Shown piece after piece: positions 1 through 8,704 of a DNA stretch of 64,000 nucleotides; positions within the stretch are counted from its first letter, which is position 1; every line of letters starts with the position of its first letter. Source of the stretch: Fen-1359 sp963710355 (GTDB lineage Bacteria; Planctomycetota; Phycisphaerae; Sedimentisphaerales; Anaerobacaceae); assembly GCA_963710355.1 (NCBI GenBank), contig CAVPZU010000003.1, positions 806,001-870,000 on the forward strand, given 5' to 3'. The position numbers were made by a program, and so were the translations under genes. The notes below the pieces were generated by a model that was not told where the DNA came from, made no database searches, and saw only the letters and a program-made list of their open reading frames with translations.

Positions 1-887
1 ACGTGCCCGTTGCGTCGGGCAAACTTGAACCTGATATGTATCTTGCTATGGATTCCGGCAACGTTCAGAGAAAGGTTTCCGGGGTGCCGACGACCGAGCC
101 GGTCTATGGTCTGCCCGCATTGTGGATTATGCCCGACAAGAAAGAGGCCGCTGAATTGAACGGCTATACCGTCATTGACCCGGAGTCGGTCTTCATTACG
201 CACCTGTCGGAGACATTGAAGAAATATGCCAATGAACTTTTGACGCGTGAGGACCTGCAGTTGCTGCTCGACCGGCTGCGTGCGACTCAGCCTTCATTGG
301 TCGGCGATGTTGTCGGAGAGCTTGTGCCGATGGGCGTCCTGCACAGGGTTCTGAAAAACCTGTTGAAAAGTCAGATACCCGTCCGTGAATTGGCCGTTAT
401 TTTGGAATCGCTGGCAGAGTATGCGACGAAGACCAAAAACGCCAATGTGCTGACCGAGCTTGTCAGAAAGGCACTTGCCCGCACGATAACGCAGATTTAC
501 AGAGATGACAAGGGCAGGGTATCGGCAATTGTTTTTGAGCCGCACGTAGAGGAGCAGATGGTTTCGACAATTAGGCCCGCCGCAGGCGGGGGAGAAGAAA
601 TCAGCTTTGCCCTGCCTGCCGAGCTTGCAATTGATATCAGCAGAAGGGTTGCACAGGCCTGGAAGAGGGCTATGGATAAGGGCCTCGAAAGAGTAGTCCT
701 GCTTTGCGATTCGCGGCTGCGTCCCCCTATGTCGTCGATGTTGGCAAGAACGATACCTATGCTGCCGGTGGTAGCTTATGACGAAATCCTGATGGGAACA
801 GATATAGAGCCTGTTGAGACAATTACAACCCAGCCGGCCGAATTGAAAGCATCAGGCCAAAGAGATCTGGTTGGCGCTGCAAAATGA
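1..887 (+). CDS. flhA: Flagellar export apparatus protein FlhA, C-terminal part (5' end lies outside the window)
   Basis: The reading frame is open from the window edge. The visible ~295 residues match the cytoplasmic domain of FlhA, the integral inner-membrane component of the flagellar type III export gate, which docks chaperone-substrate complexes. Family landmarks, counted from the GTG codon at position 3, are GYTVIDPESV (54-63), LLTREDLQLLLDRL (79-92), the IPVREL segment (125-130), and the terminal CDSRLRPP...PMLPVVAYDEI block. The N-terminal membrane half is missing only because of the window boundary. An in-frame CCCGCC-GCA-GGCGGG palindrome (576-590) adds a Pro-Ala-Ala-Gly-Gly stretch near residue 193. 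It is followed by fliA without the flhF/flhG genes often found between them. Confidence 0.93.
   Translation, partial: VPVASGKLEPDMYLAMDSGNVQRKVSGVPTTEPVYGLPALWIMPDKKEAAELNGYTVIDPESVFITHLSETLKKYANELLTREDLQLLLDRLRATQPSLVGDVVGELVPMGVLHRVLKNLLKSQIPVRELAVILESLAEYATKTKNANVLTELVRKALARTITQIYRDDKGRVSAIVFEPHVEEQMVSTIRPAAGGGEEISFALPAELAIDISRRVAQAWKRAMDKGLERVVLLCDSRLRPPMSSMLARTIPMLPVVAYDEILMGTDIEPVETITTQPAELKASGQRDLVGAAK
576..590. repeat. Short palindromic element inside flhA
   Basis: CCCGCC-GCA-GGCGGG, a variant of the window-wide TCCGCC-NNN-GGCGGA palindrome, read in frame as part of FlhA. Confidence 0.7.
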
Positions 888-991
888 TGAGTAGATGAGT
901 ATGCGGGTGTGTGGGTAGATGGGTAATCGAGGCCGGCGACGGCAAAAAATTTGTTGATGGATGTTTGTTTTTATAAAAAGGGTATGTTGAT

Positions 992-1234
992 ATGCCGCTG
1001 GATGCGAGACCAATTGCAATAAAGATTGCCGTTTTGTCGTTTTTTGCGCTCAGCATAATCGGCATCTGGTGCGGCCATTTGCCTTATACGATTTGCACAC
1101 GGGCGATAGCGGGCGCCCTGGTTATCTATATAGCAGCTGTTGTAGCAGTTAAAATTATTAACGTTGTTCTGCTCGATGTCATAATCTCTAAATTCCTCAA
1201 TCATCAGGAAAAGCGGAAGAATGAGCCGGAATAG
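992..1234 (+). CDS. Small two-helix membrane protein between flhA and fliA
   Basis: An 80-residue protein I do not recognise. It has two clear hydrophobic segments (about residues 9-27 and 37-60) and a charged tail ending HQEKRKNEPE, so it is probably an inner-membrane hairpin. Its 3' end overlaps the start of fliA by 14 nt, which argues for translational coupling and membership of the flagellar operon. It occupies the place where flhF/flhG are found in many bacteria but resembles neither, as it has no GTPase motifs. Function unknown; a role in flagellar assembly is inferred from position only. Confidence 0.6.
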   Translation: MPLDARPIAIKIAVLSFFALSIIGIWCGHLPYTICTRAIAGALVIYIAAVVAVKIINVVLLDVIISKFLNHQEKRKNEPE

Positions 1235-2027
1235 TGAAAAACAGTCCGAAGCTAAGGAGCAGGCCGTCGCCGTTGAGGATGGCAGCAGGCATTTAAAGGC
1301 CGCTGCCCGGCGGACTTATTTGGACCAGAAGCAGCGGCCTATCGACGACAGCCGAATTGTGGAACTTCTGCCGATGGTTCACAAAATCGCACAGAAGGTT
1401 CTTACATATTTAAGACCGACCCTGTCGCTTGACGACCTTGTTTCTGCCGGCACTGTCGGGCTGGTGAAGGCAGCCCGCGATTATGACCCGGCTTTTGGAG
1501 CGGAATTCAAGACTTATGCTTATACCCGCATAAAGGGCGCCATTCTCGATGAGCTGCGGAATTTATACTCGCTGCCTGCGGATTTGCATCAGCATGTCCG
1601 GCAGGCGAGGAACGTTAGTCAGCAGATTTACAGTCGGACCGGAAACACGCCCACAGATGAAGAGCTGGCGGAAAAATTAGGATTGCCAGTTGAAAAGCTT
1701 TACGATTCATTTCAGGCCGCCCGGGCGCAGCATTTTTTGTCCATTGATGGCTTTGAGGAAAGCGACCCCATTCTCGGCGAAATACTGGCGTCTGCTGGAA
1801 CGATGCGGCCTGATGAGCGAATGGAGCGTTCTGAACTTATTAAAAGACTCTCTGCCGCCATCACTCAACTTCCCCAAAAACAGCAGCAGGTAATCCTGCT
1901 GTATTATCAGCAGCAGCTTACAATGAAGCAAATAGCGGAAGCGCTCGAGATTTCCGAGCCTCGTGTCAGCCAGATTCATTCATCCGCTCTTTTTAATCTG
2001 TCGGTAAAACTGGAGACAAACAAATGA
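1221..2027 (+). CDS. fliA: RNA polymerase sigma factor for flagellar operon, FliA/sigma-28
   Basis: A 268-residue sigma-70 family protein of FliA type, which directs transcription of late flagellar genes. Region 2 covers about residues 50-115 (DLVSAGTVGLVKAARDYDP, then FKTYAYTRIKGAILDELR), region 3 about 120-185, and region 4 about 205-265 with the helix-turn-helix MKQIAEALEISEPRVSQIHS. Length is close to the usual ~240-260, with a longer charged N-terminus of about 40 residues. The gene overlaps the upstream small membrane-protein gene, and its stop overlaps the next ATG (ATGA). Its presumed anti-sigma factor FlgM is encoded 1.9 kb downstream. Confidence 0.93.
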   Translation: MSRNSEKQSEAKEQAVAVEDGSRHLKAAARRTYLDQKQRPIDDSRIVELLPMVHKIAQKVLTYLRPTLSLDDLVSAGTVGLVKAARDYDPAFGAEFKTYAYTRIKGAILDELRNLYSLPADLHQHVRQARNVSQQIYSRTGNTPTDEELAEKLGLPVEKLYDSFQAARAQHFLSIDGFEESDPILGEILASAGTMRPDERMERSELIKRLSAAITQLPQKQQQVILLYYQQQLTMKQIAEALEISEPRVSQIHSSALFNLSVKLETNK

Positions 2028-2233
2028 CACCGGTTAATGATTTTAATATGGTAAAACCTGTTGAGGGTGCACAAAACGTTCCGCCATTGGCGGGGACGAA
2101 CGATAAAAAACGGCAAAAACAGCGATGGCAAAGGAAGTCAAAACGGAATGAGCCCCAACGGCCGTCTCAGGAGGCATCAGATCCGATGGATTTAGACGGC
2201 GGAAATCGACATTTAATTGATTATCGTGCATAA
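2024..2233 (+). CDS. Small basic protein, unknown function
   Basis: A 69-residue hydrophilic protein, rich in Lys, Arg and Gln (KKRQKQRWQRKSKRNEPQ in the middle), with no signal peptide or membrane segment. The ATG overlaps the fliA stop as ATGA, so translation is probably coupled to fliA. No family recognised. The position and coupling support a real gene of the flagellar operon; the low-complexity composition leaves some doubt. Confidence 0.5.
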   Translation: MTPVNDFNMVKPVEGAQNVPPLAGTNDKKRQKQRWQRKSKRNEPQRPSQEASDPMDLDGGNRHLIDYRA

Positions 2234-2262
2234 AAAATGTTTTTGTGAATAAAGGATGAATT

Positions 2263-2487
2263 ATGGATGCAACAACACAAAGGGTCATAAAGGCGGATAA
2301 TGTGAACCTCGACGGCCAGGTCCAGCTCGGATTAAACGTAACGGCAGGGGCAAAGCTGAAAGACGGAGCCTCTGGAGAGGCCGCGGGGCCGGGGGCGTTT
2401 ATTGTCGAAAAAAATTCACAGTATATGATTGTCGAAATAACCTGCACCTGCGGCAAAAAGACATATTTAAGATGTGAATTTTCTTAA
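2263..2487 (+). CDS. Small protein with CxC...C cluster, unknown function
   Basis: 74 residues; a GGATGA-type ribosome-binding site lies just before the ATG. The C-terminal third carries TCTCGKKTYLRC, a three-cysteine cluster that could bind metal, after a Gly/Ala-rich centre. No membrane segment. I do not recognise the family. It lies 29 nt after the preceding small gene and 35 nt before a lipoprotein gene, all co-directional, so it is probably co-transcribed with fliA. Confidence 0.55.
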   Translation: MDATTQRVIKADNVNLDGQVQLGLNVTAGAKLKDGASGEAAGPGAFIVEKNSQYMIVEITCTCGKKTYLRCEFS

Positions 2488-2522
2488 AAAATTGTGCTGA
2501 CGCCTTTTGAAAGGGAACTGTA

Positions 2523-3104
2523 ATGAAAACGGATAAATCGATATTGCCAGCCGTGTCGCTGGTTTTGCTTGTCCTTGTCGGCAGCTGTTCAACTACCGGG
2601 TTGTTTGCGCGGCGCGATGTGCCGCAGCAATCGCAGCAGGCAGGCAGTCCGATTGAGAGAAGATTCGACCAAACAGGCGCCAAAGACCCTACGGTAGTTG
2701 AATCTGCTCTGGATTTGTCGAAAAAATATGCCATCCTTTCCGACGAGGCTGCGGCAATGAGGCAGGAAAATCAGAAATTGTTTTCTGAAAACCGCTCGCT
2801 GAAAGAGAGAACCGCATCATTGGAAGCGGAACTTAAGCAGACTAAAAAAGAACTTGCCGAGACAAACAACCTTCTTGTGGATATGCGGGTGGAGCTGAAC
2901 AACTGGAAGAATAATATCCTCGGTTTCCGTAATGAATTGCGACAGGCCGATTCTGAACAGCTCAAAGCGCTGCTTGAAATACTCAAAATACTTGGCGGTG
3001 AGATCAAGCCTGACCCGAACCAGGCCGTCATTACAGGTCAGAAGGAATTTGCGAACGAGACAATCGCCGTACCGGCAGAACAAAATAAAGGCGCAGGAAA
3101 GTAA
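2523..3104 (+). CDS. Predicted lipoprotein with coiled coil
   Basis: 193 residues. The N-terminus is a signal peptide ending in a lipobox-like LVGSC with the modifiable Cys at residue 22, predicting export and lipid anchoring. Residues from about 60 to 145 are rich in Glu, Lys and Leu with heptad-like spacing (MRQENQKLF..., RTASLEAELKQTKKELAE), predicting a long coiled coil. The ATG of the next lipoprotein gene is one base after this stop, so the two are surely co-expressed. Specific function unknown; context suggests envelope or flagellar assembly. Confidence 0.7.
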   Translation: MKTDKSILPAVSLVLLVLVGSCSTTGLFARRDVPQQSQQAGSPIERRFDQTGAKDPTVVESALDLSKKYAILSDEAAAMRQENQKLFSENRSLKERTASLEAELKQTKKELAETNNLLVDMRVELNNWKNNILGFRNELRQADSEQLKALLEILKILGGEIKPDPNQAVITGQKEFANETIAVPAEQNKGAGK

Positions 3105-3105
3105 A

Positions 3106-3729
3106 ATGAAGGAATTAAAAATAACATTACTCTTTTTGGTGATTGTCGGCTTGTCGGGTTGTGCTTTCGATATTGACAACCAGCCGGAAGCGGCGAAATG
3201 CTATTACAGAAATCCCAACAAAAGGATATCGTCGATGGGAAGGATCGCCATAGTCGATCTGAGTAATGAAACCGGTTATCCGGCGGTTTCCGCAGATGTC
3301 AGCGAAACGCTTTACAGTCAGTTGCAGAAAAGGCAGGTTGTCGGTCTTTTTATTGTTCACCGGAGCGACCCTCTCTGGAAGGCTCTGGAGCTTCCGCCCC
3401 TGCCGCCTTACGACCTCAAGCAGCTGGCTGATATCAGGAGCAGCTTGAAATGCGACGCCCTGCTTGTCGGCACCGTCACCGAATACAGGCCGTACCCGCA
3501 TTTGACTGTGGGGCTGAGATTAAAAATGATAGACCTTTCCGACGGCCAGCTTGTTTGGGGTTATGAGCAAATCTGGGACACAGCCGACAAGACCTGCGAG
3601 CAAAGGGCCGAGAAGTATTATCGGACCCAGAAAAACACCGATTTTAGCCTGCTGAGGAAAAAGCTGATTTCTGCAAGTTCCATAGAATTCCTTAAATTTG
3701 TCTCATTCGAGGTATCGCAGACTTTATGA
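3106..3729 (+). CDS. Predicted lipoprotein, CsgG/LpoB-like fold suspected
   Basis: 207 residues starting at the ATG right after the previous stop; the frame is open further upstream but the codons there overlap the preceding gene. The signal peptide ends in a canonical lipobox LSGC (Cys19). The body, with GRIAIVDLSNETGYPAVSADVS, then SLKCDALLVGTVTEYRPYPH and a final block LSDGQLVWGYEQIWDT, resembles the alpha/beta pattern of CsgG/LpoB/TolB-N type periplasmic domains (GTV-EY strand, then LVDxxxGxLVW). This is a fold-level guess. It is the last gene before the flgM promoter. Confidence 0.65.
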   Translation: MKELKITLLFLVIVGLSGCAFDIDNQPEAAKCYYRNPNKRISSMGRIAIVDLSNETGYPAVSADVSETLYSQLQKRQVVGLFIVHRSDPLWKALELPPLPPYDLKQLADIRSSLKCDALLVGTVTEYRPYPHLTVGLRLKMIDLSDGQLVWGYEQIWDTADKTCEQRAEKYYRTQKNTDFSLLRKKLISASSIEFLKFVSFEVSQTL

Positions 3730-3817
3730 TGCAGGCAGGACGATGCGACAGGTTTTCGCTTATCGGTTTGATTGCAGAAAAGCTTTAAAAAAAATTTGTA
3801 AATGCGTCTGAATTCGC

Positions 3818-3844
3818 TAAAGTTTTAGATAAAAGCTTCGACAA
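3818..3844 (+). promoter_or_regulatory. Sigma-28 (FliA) type promoter for flgM
   Basis: TAAAGTTT at 3818-3825 equals the enterobacterial sigma-28 -35 consensus. After exactly 11 nt comes TTCGACAA (3837-3844), which matches the -10 consensus GCCGATAA at five of eight positions. flgM starts 37 nt downstream. FlgM is a classic sigma-28 target, which fits. No expression evidence. Confidence 0.6.
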
Positions 3845-3881
3845 TAGTATTGAAAAAGGAGTTTTTAAAGGCAGGAAAACA

Positions 3882-4148
3882 ATGATAGAGAAGATTAACA
3901 ACGAGCAATTGCATAAGTTTGTGGAAAAGGCTGGGCCTCAAAACCCCCCTGCCAGCAAGGCTCGAGCGAGCAACGAACCGGATGCGACGTTGCAGGCCGA
4001 TTTTACCTCGCTGATTGAGCAGGCCAAGCTGCCGCCGGATGAGTCGGCTGCCGTCGAGAAGGCCCGCGAGCTTCTAAAATCCGGCCAACTCGAAACAAGC
4101 GAGAACATTCGTCAGGCCGCCGAAAACATCGCCAAATTAGGCATCTGA
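3882..4148 (+). CDS. flgM: Anti-sigma-28 factor FlgM
   Basis: 88 residues with the typical FlgM plan: a disordered polar N-terminus (QNPPASKARASNEPDA), then a helical C-terminal half (VEKARELLKSGQLETSENIRQAAENIAKLGI) that binds and inhibits FliA until the hook-basal body is finished and FlgM is exported. The ELLKSG-L followed by IA-x-x-I pattern is characteristic. It has its own sigma-28-like promoter and lies directly upstream of an IS630 insertion; the flgN/flgK genes that often follow are not seen here. Confidence 0.85.
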   Translation: MIEKINNEQLHKFVEKAGPQNPPASKARASNEPDATLQADFTSLIEQAKLPPDESAAVEKARELLKSGQLETSENIRQAAENIAKLGI

Positions 4149-4291
4149 TTTGTCGCCCGCAAAACGGACGGCAATATCGCAAGTTTGTTCGAACACATTA
4201 CGCACACTTCCCGCTGCAAAAGCAGTATAACAAATCAGCAATTGTCGTTGAGCATTTAGTCGAATTAAATCGGTAGGGCAAAATGCTCTTA

Positions 4292-5442
4292 TACCAATTA
4301 CAATAATTAAATGCGCTTTATAGGATATTCCGATACATACCATAGTAACCTGATTTATAAAAATGATTGATATGGAGGTTATTATGACAGTAAAGGAATA
4401 CAAAAGCGTAAAAGAGTTGTTAAAATCAGCAAAATCTCAAACAAACGCCCGCCTCGCAGGAAGAATCCAGGCTGTTGCGCTCGCCCAGCAGGGATATACT
4501 TGTGTCGAGATTGCACAAATGACCGCATATTCTCGAAGGGCGATTCAAAGCTGGGTAGCAAAGTATAACACCCATGGCATCGATGGTCTGAAGGAACAGC
4601 ACCATTCAGGTCGAAAGCCGAATCTGCCTGCAGCCAGTTATGAACACTTTTCATCCCGTATCGATGCTGGTCCTACAAAGAACGATGCAGTAGCAACACT
4701 GTACGGCAAGGACATTCAAAAAATCTTGAACAAGGAGTTTGGCGTAGTTTACAGTCTCAACGGTGTTTATCAGCTGCTGTATCGTCTGGGGTATAGTTAT
4801 TTGGCTCCGCGACCTCGGCATCAGAGGGCGGACATTAAAGCACAGCAGGATTTTAAAAAAACATCGGCGGGAGGCTGGAAGTCATAGCTGCATCTCATCC
4901 TTACAAACGGTTAGAGGTATGGTTCGAGGATGAAGCTCGTTTCGGTCAGCAGGGGACATTGGCAAGGGTTTGGGCAAGACGCGGCAGTCGCCCGGCTGCT
5001 GTTAAGCAGACTCAATATGAGTGGTTGTATGTAATATCAGCAGTATGTCCGCAGACCGGACAATCGGTAGGTATGTTATCACCGTATATCAGTACAGAGG
5101 TTATGAATGTTTATCTTAAGCAGTTCGCAACGGAGATTGCTGCGGATGTTCATGCGGTTCTGATTTGGGATCAGGCTGGTTTTCACAAGTCTAAGGAACT
5201 TGTCGTACCCGAAAACGTTACCATAATAGAACTACCAGCCTATAGTCCGGAATTGAATCCTGTTGAGAATTTGTGGCAATATCTTCGCAGCCATTTTTGG
5301 TCAAATCGAAGTTATCGAGATTATGATGACCTTCGCGAGGCCGCATGCGAGGCGTGGCAAAGGGTTTGTCTTACCGCTGAATTGGTTAAAAGTATATGTC
5401 GAGCTAACTACATCGATCGCAATTAATTTATGGAATTGGTAT
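4292..5442 (+). mobile_element. IS630-family insertion sequence, complete
   Basis: About 1151 bp bounded by imperfect inverted repeats: TACCAATT...AATTA at 4292 and its reverse complement ending at 5442 (AATTGGTAT). Reading inward, roughly 22 of 27 bases pair. TA flanks at 4290-4291 and 5443-5444 agree with the TA target duplication of IS630/Tc1-type elements; one extra base at the right end makes the exact border uncertain by 1 nt. The right end cuts into the 3' part of the AlbA-like gene on the opposite strand. Confidence 0.85.
4384..5426 (+). CDS. IS630-family transposase in two phases (-1 frameshift)
   Basis: The first phase (4384-4887, ATG after GGAGG) encodes the helix-turn-helix DNA-binding half (YTCVEIAQMTAYSRRAIQSWVAKYN). 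The second phase runs to 5426 and carries the DDE catalytic domain: VWFEDEARF (first Asp), LIWDQAGFHKS (second Asp) and PAYSPELNPVENLW (final Glu). Joining needs a -1 step near the A7 run at 4855-4861; after that the -1 frame reads on to the catalytic half without a stop. This may be programmed frameshifting or transcriptional slippage, as known for several IS families, or one more indel as seen elsewhere in the window. Confidence 0.85.
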
Positions 5443-6910
5443 TAGGGTATCTTCCTTCGACAAGTTTTTTTAATTTCAAATTTTTATGCTCTTCTTTGGA
5501 TATAGGGATATTCTTTTGAACTTTGTCCAGAAGAATTACTGTCTGCAAATCGATAATCGGATTTTTAATCAATAGGCGGGCATAAGTTTCATTCAATATT
5601 CTGCCTTGTATTCTTACAGATACTCTATCTGACCCTGACAGGTCATAATCCGGCAGCGGGAAGAACCTTCTCATTTGTGTTTCAAACATTCTTTTTATTC
5701 CACTTCCAATGGTATCTATCATATTTAGATTCACCATTGCCGTAGCAAGGAAATGATTTCGATAAAAGTGTTGTGCATAGTCGGGTCTTATTACGGTTTC
5801 TATGCTTCCAGGAATAAAATTGCCGACATTTTCAAACATTAGCTCATCAGGTTTTTCAACGACAAAAATACTACCCTGTAATTCATAGTCCTGATGAGCG
5901 ATACAATTGTGTAAAGTCTCTCTAATGACCCAGGAATCATATTTTGTAAATACCATAGGAAATAATGTCTCATCGGGTAAATAACGATATTGGGGATTTT
6001 GAATTTTCGATAAGACCTGATCAACTTTCAAAATTAAAGGGGTACCAAAGTGTTGATAGTCTATTTTGTTATTTTTCTGGTCTTTTAGAATCCAAGATAT
6101 TCTTGCTACCGAAGGCGATAAAAAGTGCTCCGACTCATCTTTTCCTATTAGGATGATAGCTGTCCTCGTGATTTTGCCATCTATCGTAATTTTGGATTTA
6201 TTAAGAAATGTCAGTGTGTCCCAACTGTCAATTTGATGGGCTCTATCTGGGAAGCTTTTTCTGTATTCTTCCTTTGCTTTCCGTATAGCGTCAGGGTCAA
6301 TGTCATTGATGGTAGCTTTTTCGCAGATTCCAGCAGACCAGTCCTCCTTAGCTTGACCGCGTATTTCCTCGATTTCCTGCAAACTTAATGTGTTTATTGA
6401 TTCACTTTCTCTTCCATAACAATGACTTCTCCAGGTTGTTGGAATTCCTGGAGGTGCTGCTGGTATCTGGAGCATAAGAACTCTGCCTTCAGGCAGATGT
6501 AAATCATATATCTCTCTGAATGTAATACGATGGTTAGTTTGGTCGGCTATTTCTTTCTTGAGCTTCTCTAATCCTTCTCTGTTTTGGCGGTAGTTCGTCC
6601 CGACGATTTGGTTTTCTTTGTCTGTGATGCCGAAAATCAGCCATCCGTATGAAACACCTTTCAGATTAGCCTCATTGCTTATTGCAGAGAAATATCTTCC
6701 AATATCATCGAAGTCATAATTGTTTTTTGCCTCTTTAAATTCAATCCACTCTGTTTCGTGTGGAAGAGTTCTGAATTCATCTAGAAGTCATCCCAAAACC
6801 TCAGAAAACGCCATTTATGGCACTGAAGAGGCCAATAATGGGGGTTTTGGGATAGGCTCTAATTTTTCTTTTAGCTCTTGTTCGTTTATATAGACCGTCT
6901 TTATGCACAA
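5423..6910 (-). pseudogene. AlbA_2/RecG-like ATP-binding regulator gene, broken at both ends
   Basis: The long open part (6475 down to 5423, continuing upstream to about 6785) encodes an AlbA_2-type N-terminal domain (HETEWIEFKEA, YGWLIFGITD) followed by the RecG-C-like half (RETLHNCIAHQDYEL, then TIGSGIKRMF). Such proteins are putative transcriptional regulators, often in defence or mobile regions. The 5' end is separated from the body by a 76-bp MITE (6784-6859); beyond it the frame YINEQELKEKL looks like the lost N-terminus, with a TTG start possible at 6910. The 3' end was replaced by the IS630 right terminus, so the last few residues (NTNSIN) are IS-encoded. Probably inactive. Confidence 0.8.
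6784..6859. mobile_element. MITE, 76 bp, IS5-like termini
   Basis: On the minus strand it begins GAGCCTATCCCAAAAC and ends in the imperfect complement (GTTTTGGGATGACTTC), a 16-bp imperfect inverted repeat around a short core containing AGTGCCA. TA lies at both borders. Size and core resemble the 77-bp element at 18609-18685, so both seem to belong to one family. It splits the 5' end of the AlbA-like gene. Confidence 0.7.
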
Positions 6911-7018
6911 TTTACCGGATTTTACCTTTTGTATCTTTTCAAATCAACCCATTCCTTTCCTGCGGAACCTTCAAATGGTTAAAAGTTCTGTCGAGAGGTT
7001 TTTGATGTTTTTGTGGTT

Positions 7019-8140
7019 TTACTGGTTAAGGGCGGAGCGGATGATTTGGTGCGGAGGGCGTCGCGATGAGTGGGGTCGAGAGGTTTTCCGTAATTGAGTT
7101 GCAGATGAGCCGGCAGGGTAAGCATAAAGAGACGATTGATTGTTCTGATGGATATTTTTCCTGCATCGGCGTCAGGAGCGGCGACGTCTTTGAGGCTGCA
7201 AAGCTGCTCGATAGCGGGAGTCGAGCGCCGAGGGTTTCGTGCATATTGATGCCGAGACGAAGATGACTCAATAAATGCAGGGCCTCGTGCGAGCTGATGA
7301 GGCGGTGCTTCTGAGGACTGCGGTTGCCCGCGAAATCCTGTCATCGAGAGAGTCGCTGGAATCCGACAAAAGATGTCTTCTTGCGGCAATTTCGTAATCG
7401 ACAATTTCGGGTATGATTTTATTTTCGAAGTCAGAGACGATTTGTTCTTCCGATACGCCGAGCGAGACCTGGTTTGAGAGCTGATAGAAATCACCGGCGG
7501 AGTCGGTGCCTTCGCCGAAAAGCCCGCGGACGGCGAGGTTCATATCCCTCGTGGCGTTGAGGAATTTTTCCGTATGCCCTGTCATTTTGAGGGCCGGTAG
7601 GTGCAGCATAACGGAGACGCGGATGCCCGTTCCCAGATTTGTCGGGCAGGCGGTAAGGTATCCGAGTTTTGTGCTGAAGGCGTAATCGACCTTCTGCTCA
7701 ATGAGGTCGTCGATACGGTTTATCTGTTTTGCACAGTCGGTAAGCTGCAGGCCGCTTTTTATGACCTGCAGGCGGAGGTGGTCTTCCTCGTTAATCATAG
7801 CGGTAAAGGATTCGCTTTGGGCGATAACGGCGCCTCTTGGGCCTTTGCCGAAAGCGTGATGACGGCTTATTAGGTTGCGTTCGACGAGGAAGTGCCGGTC
7901 CAGCTCGGTCGTGTCGCTGACGCTGATGTAAAAGACATTGTCGCCGAGGTCGAGCGAAGTAATAACGGTTTTGAGAGTTTCGAGGATTTCGGTTTTTTCT
8001 TCGTCGGAGCATCGGCTGATAAATTTGTGGTCTGCAAGATTCCTTGCCAGCCTTATTCGAGAGGAGATTACGATATCTGCCAGAGGTCCTTTTCCGCTGA
8101 ACCATTCGTTTATATCGCTGCTTATATCAGTTAGTTTCAT
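7019..8140 (-). CDS. mcsB: Protein-arginine kinase McsB, with three frameshifts in the C-terminal quarter
   Basis: ATP:guanido phosphotransferase family; McsB phosphorylates arginines and marks proteins for ClpCP. Conserved blocks: VISSRIRLARNL (24-35), the substrate-loop motif INEEDHLRLQ (116-125), and CPTNLGTGIRVSVMLHLP (165-182). The first frame ends prematurely at 7268. The family C-terminus continues in other frames: LISSHEALHLLSHLRLGINM, then RSTPAIEQLCSLKDV, then IIRSALNQ ending at 7019. Restoring about one base at three sites (near 7310, 7222 and 7042) gives ~373 residues, the normal length. The last two are consistent with a base lost from a short run (C and A). It is the second gene of the mcsA-mcsB operon. 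Confidence 0.85.
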
Positions 8141-8145
8141 AATTT

Positions 8146-8187
8146 TAGGGTATAGGGTATAGGGTATAGGGTATAGGGTTTAGGGTG
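8146..8187. repeat. Tandem heptamer repeat TAGGGTA x6
   Basis: Six uninterrupted 7-bp units (four TAGGGTA, then TAGGGTT and TAGGGTG). It lies between mcsB and mcsA and overlaps the last codons of mcsA. Shorter degenerate copies of the same motif occur at about 13786, 28945 and 31438. Confidence 0.9.
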
Positions 8188-8704
8188 TAAGGTTATTTTC
8201 GTTTTTTTTCTCCCAGTCGGCGATTTTATCCCGCAGTTTAGCGGCCAGTTCATAATCTTCGCTGCCGACAGCCTGCCGGAGCTGCTCTTTGAGCGTGAGC
8301 AACTCGATTTGCTTTTTAGTGTCTTTAGGGGCTTTTGAGGGGACCTTGCCGCAATGGACCGATTTGCCGCCGTGGGTGTTTTCAATAAGAGGCAGGAGAG
8401 TTTTTTCAAAAAGCTGGTAATCATAAGGGCAGCCCATAAGTGCTTCGTTGCGAAGCTGGTCGAGAGTAAAGCCGCATTTGGGGCATTTGGTTTCTTTTTC
8501 TGCAAGGTCGTTAATTTCTTCAGACTGCGGCGCTGCTGCGAGCAGTCCGCTGAGCAGCTCATTGATAGGTATCTGGCTTTTGGTTACTGCAATGCCTTGT
8601 TGAGCGGCGCAGTATTCGCACAGATGCATCTCGGAGCGGACGCCGCCGCTGATTTCCGTCAGATGAATGGTAGCCTCGTTATTATTGCAGATTTGACATT
8701 GCAT
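8180..8704 (-). CDS. mcsA: McsA-like zinc and UVR-motif protein, activator of McsB
   Basis: 174 residues. Cysteine pairs C3/C6, C29/C32 and C74/C77 (CQIC, CEYC, CPKC) plus C92 fit the zinc-binding N-terminus of McsA; a UVR motif (LKEQLRQAVGSEDYELAAKLRD, 138-159) ends the protein. In Firmicutes McsA binds and stimulates McsB and links to ClpC and CtsR. Encoded directly upstream of mcsB on the same strand, 40 nt apart, supporting an operon. The C-terminal codons run into the heptamer repeat. No ctsR or clpC in the window. Confidence 0.85.
   Translation of the reverse strand: MQCQICNNNEATIHLTEISGGVRSEMHLCEYCAAQQGIAVTKSQIPINELLSGLLAAAPQSEEINDLAEKETKCPKCGFTLDQLRNEALMGCPYDYQLFEKTLLPLIENTHGGKSVHCGKVPSKAPKDTKKQIELLTLKEQLRQAVGSEDYELAAKLRDKIADWEKKNENNLTP

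Noticed and set aside
6903..7266. Two open frames on the + strand opposite the mcsB 3' end
   Set aside because: They lie over the frameshifted mcsB C-terminus and have no protein-like features.
8146..8187. CRISPR array
   Set aside because: Units are 7 bp with no spacers; a simple tandem repeat. No CRISPR array or cas genes were found.
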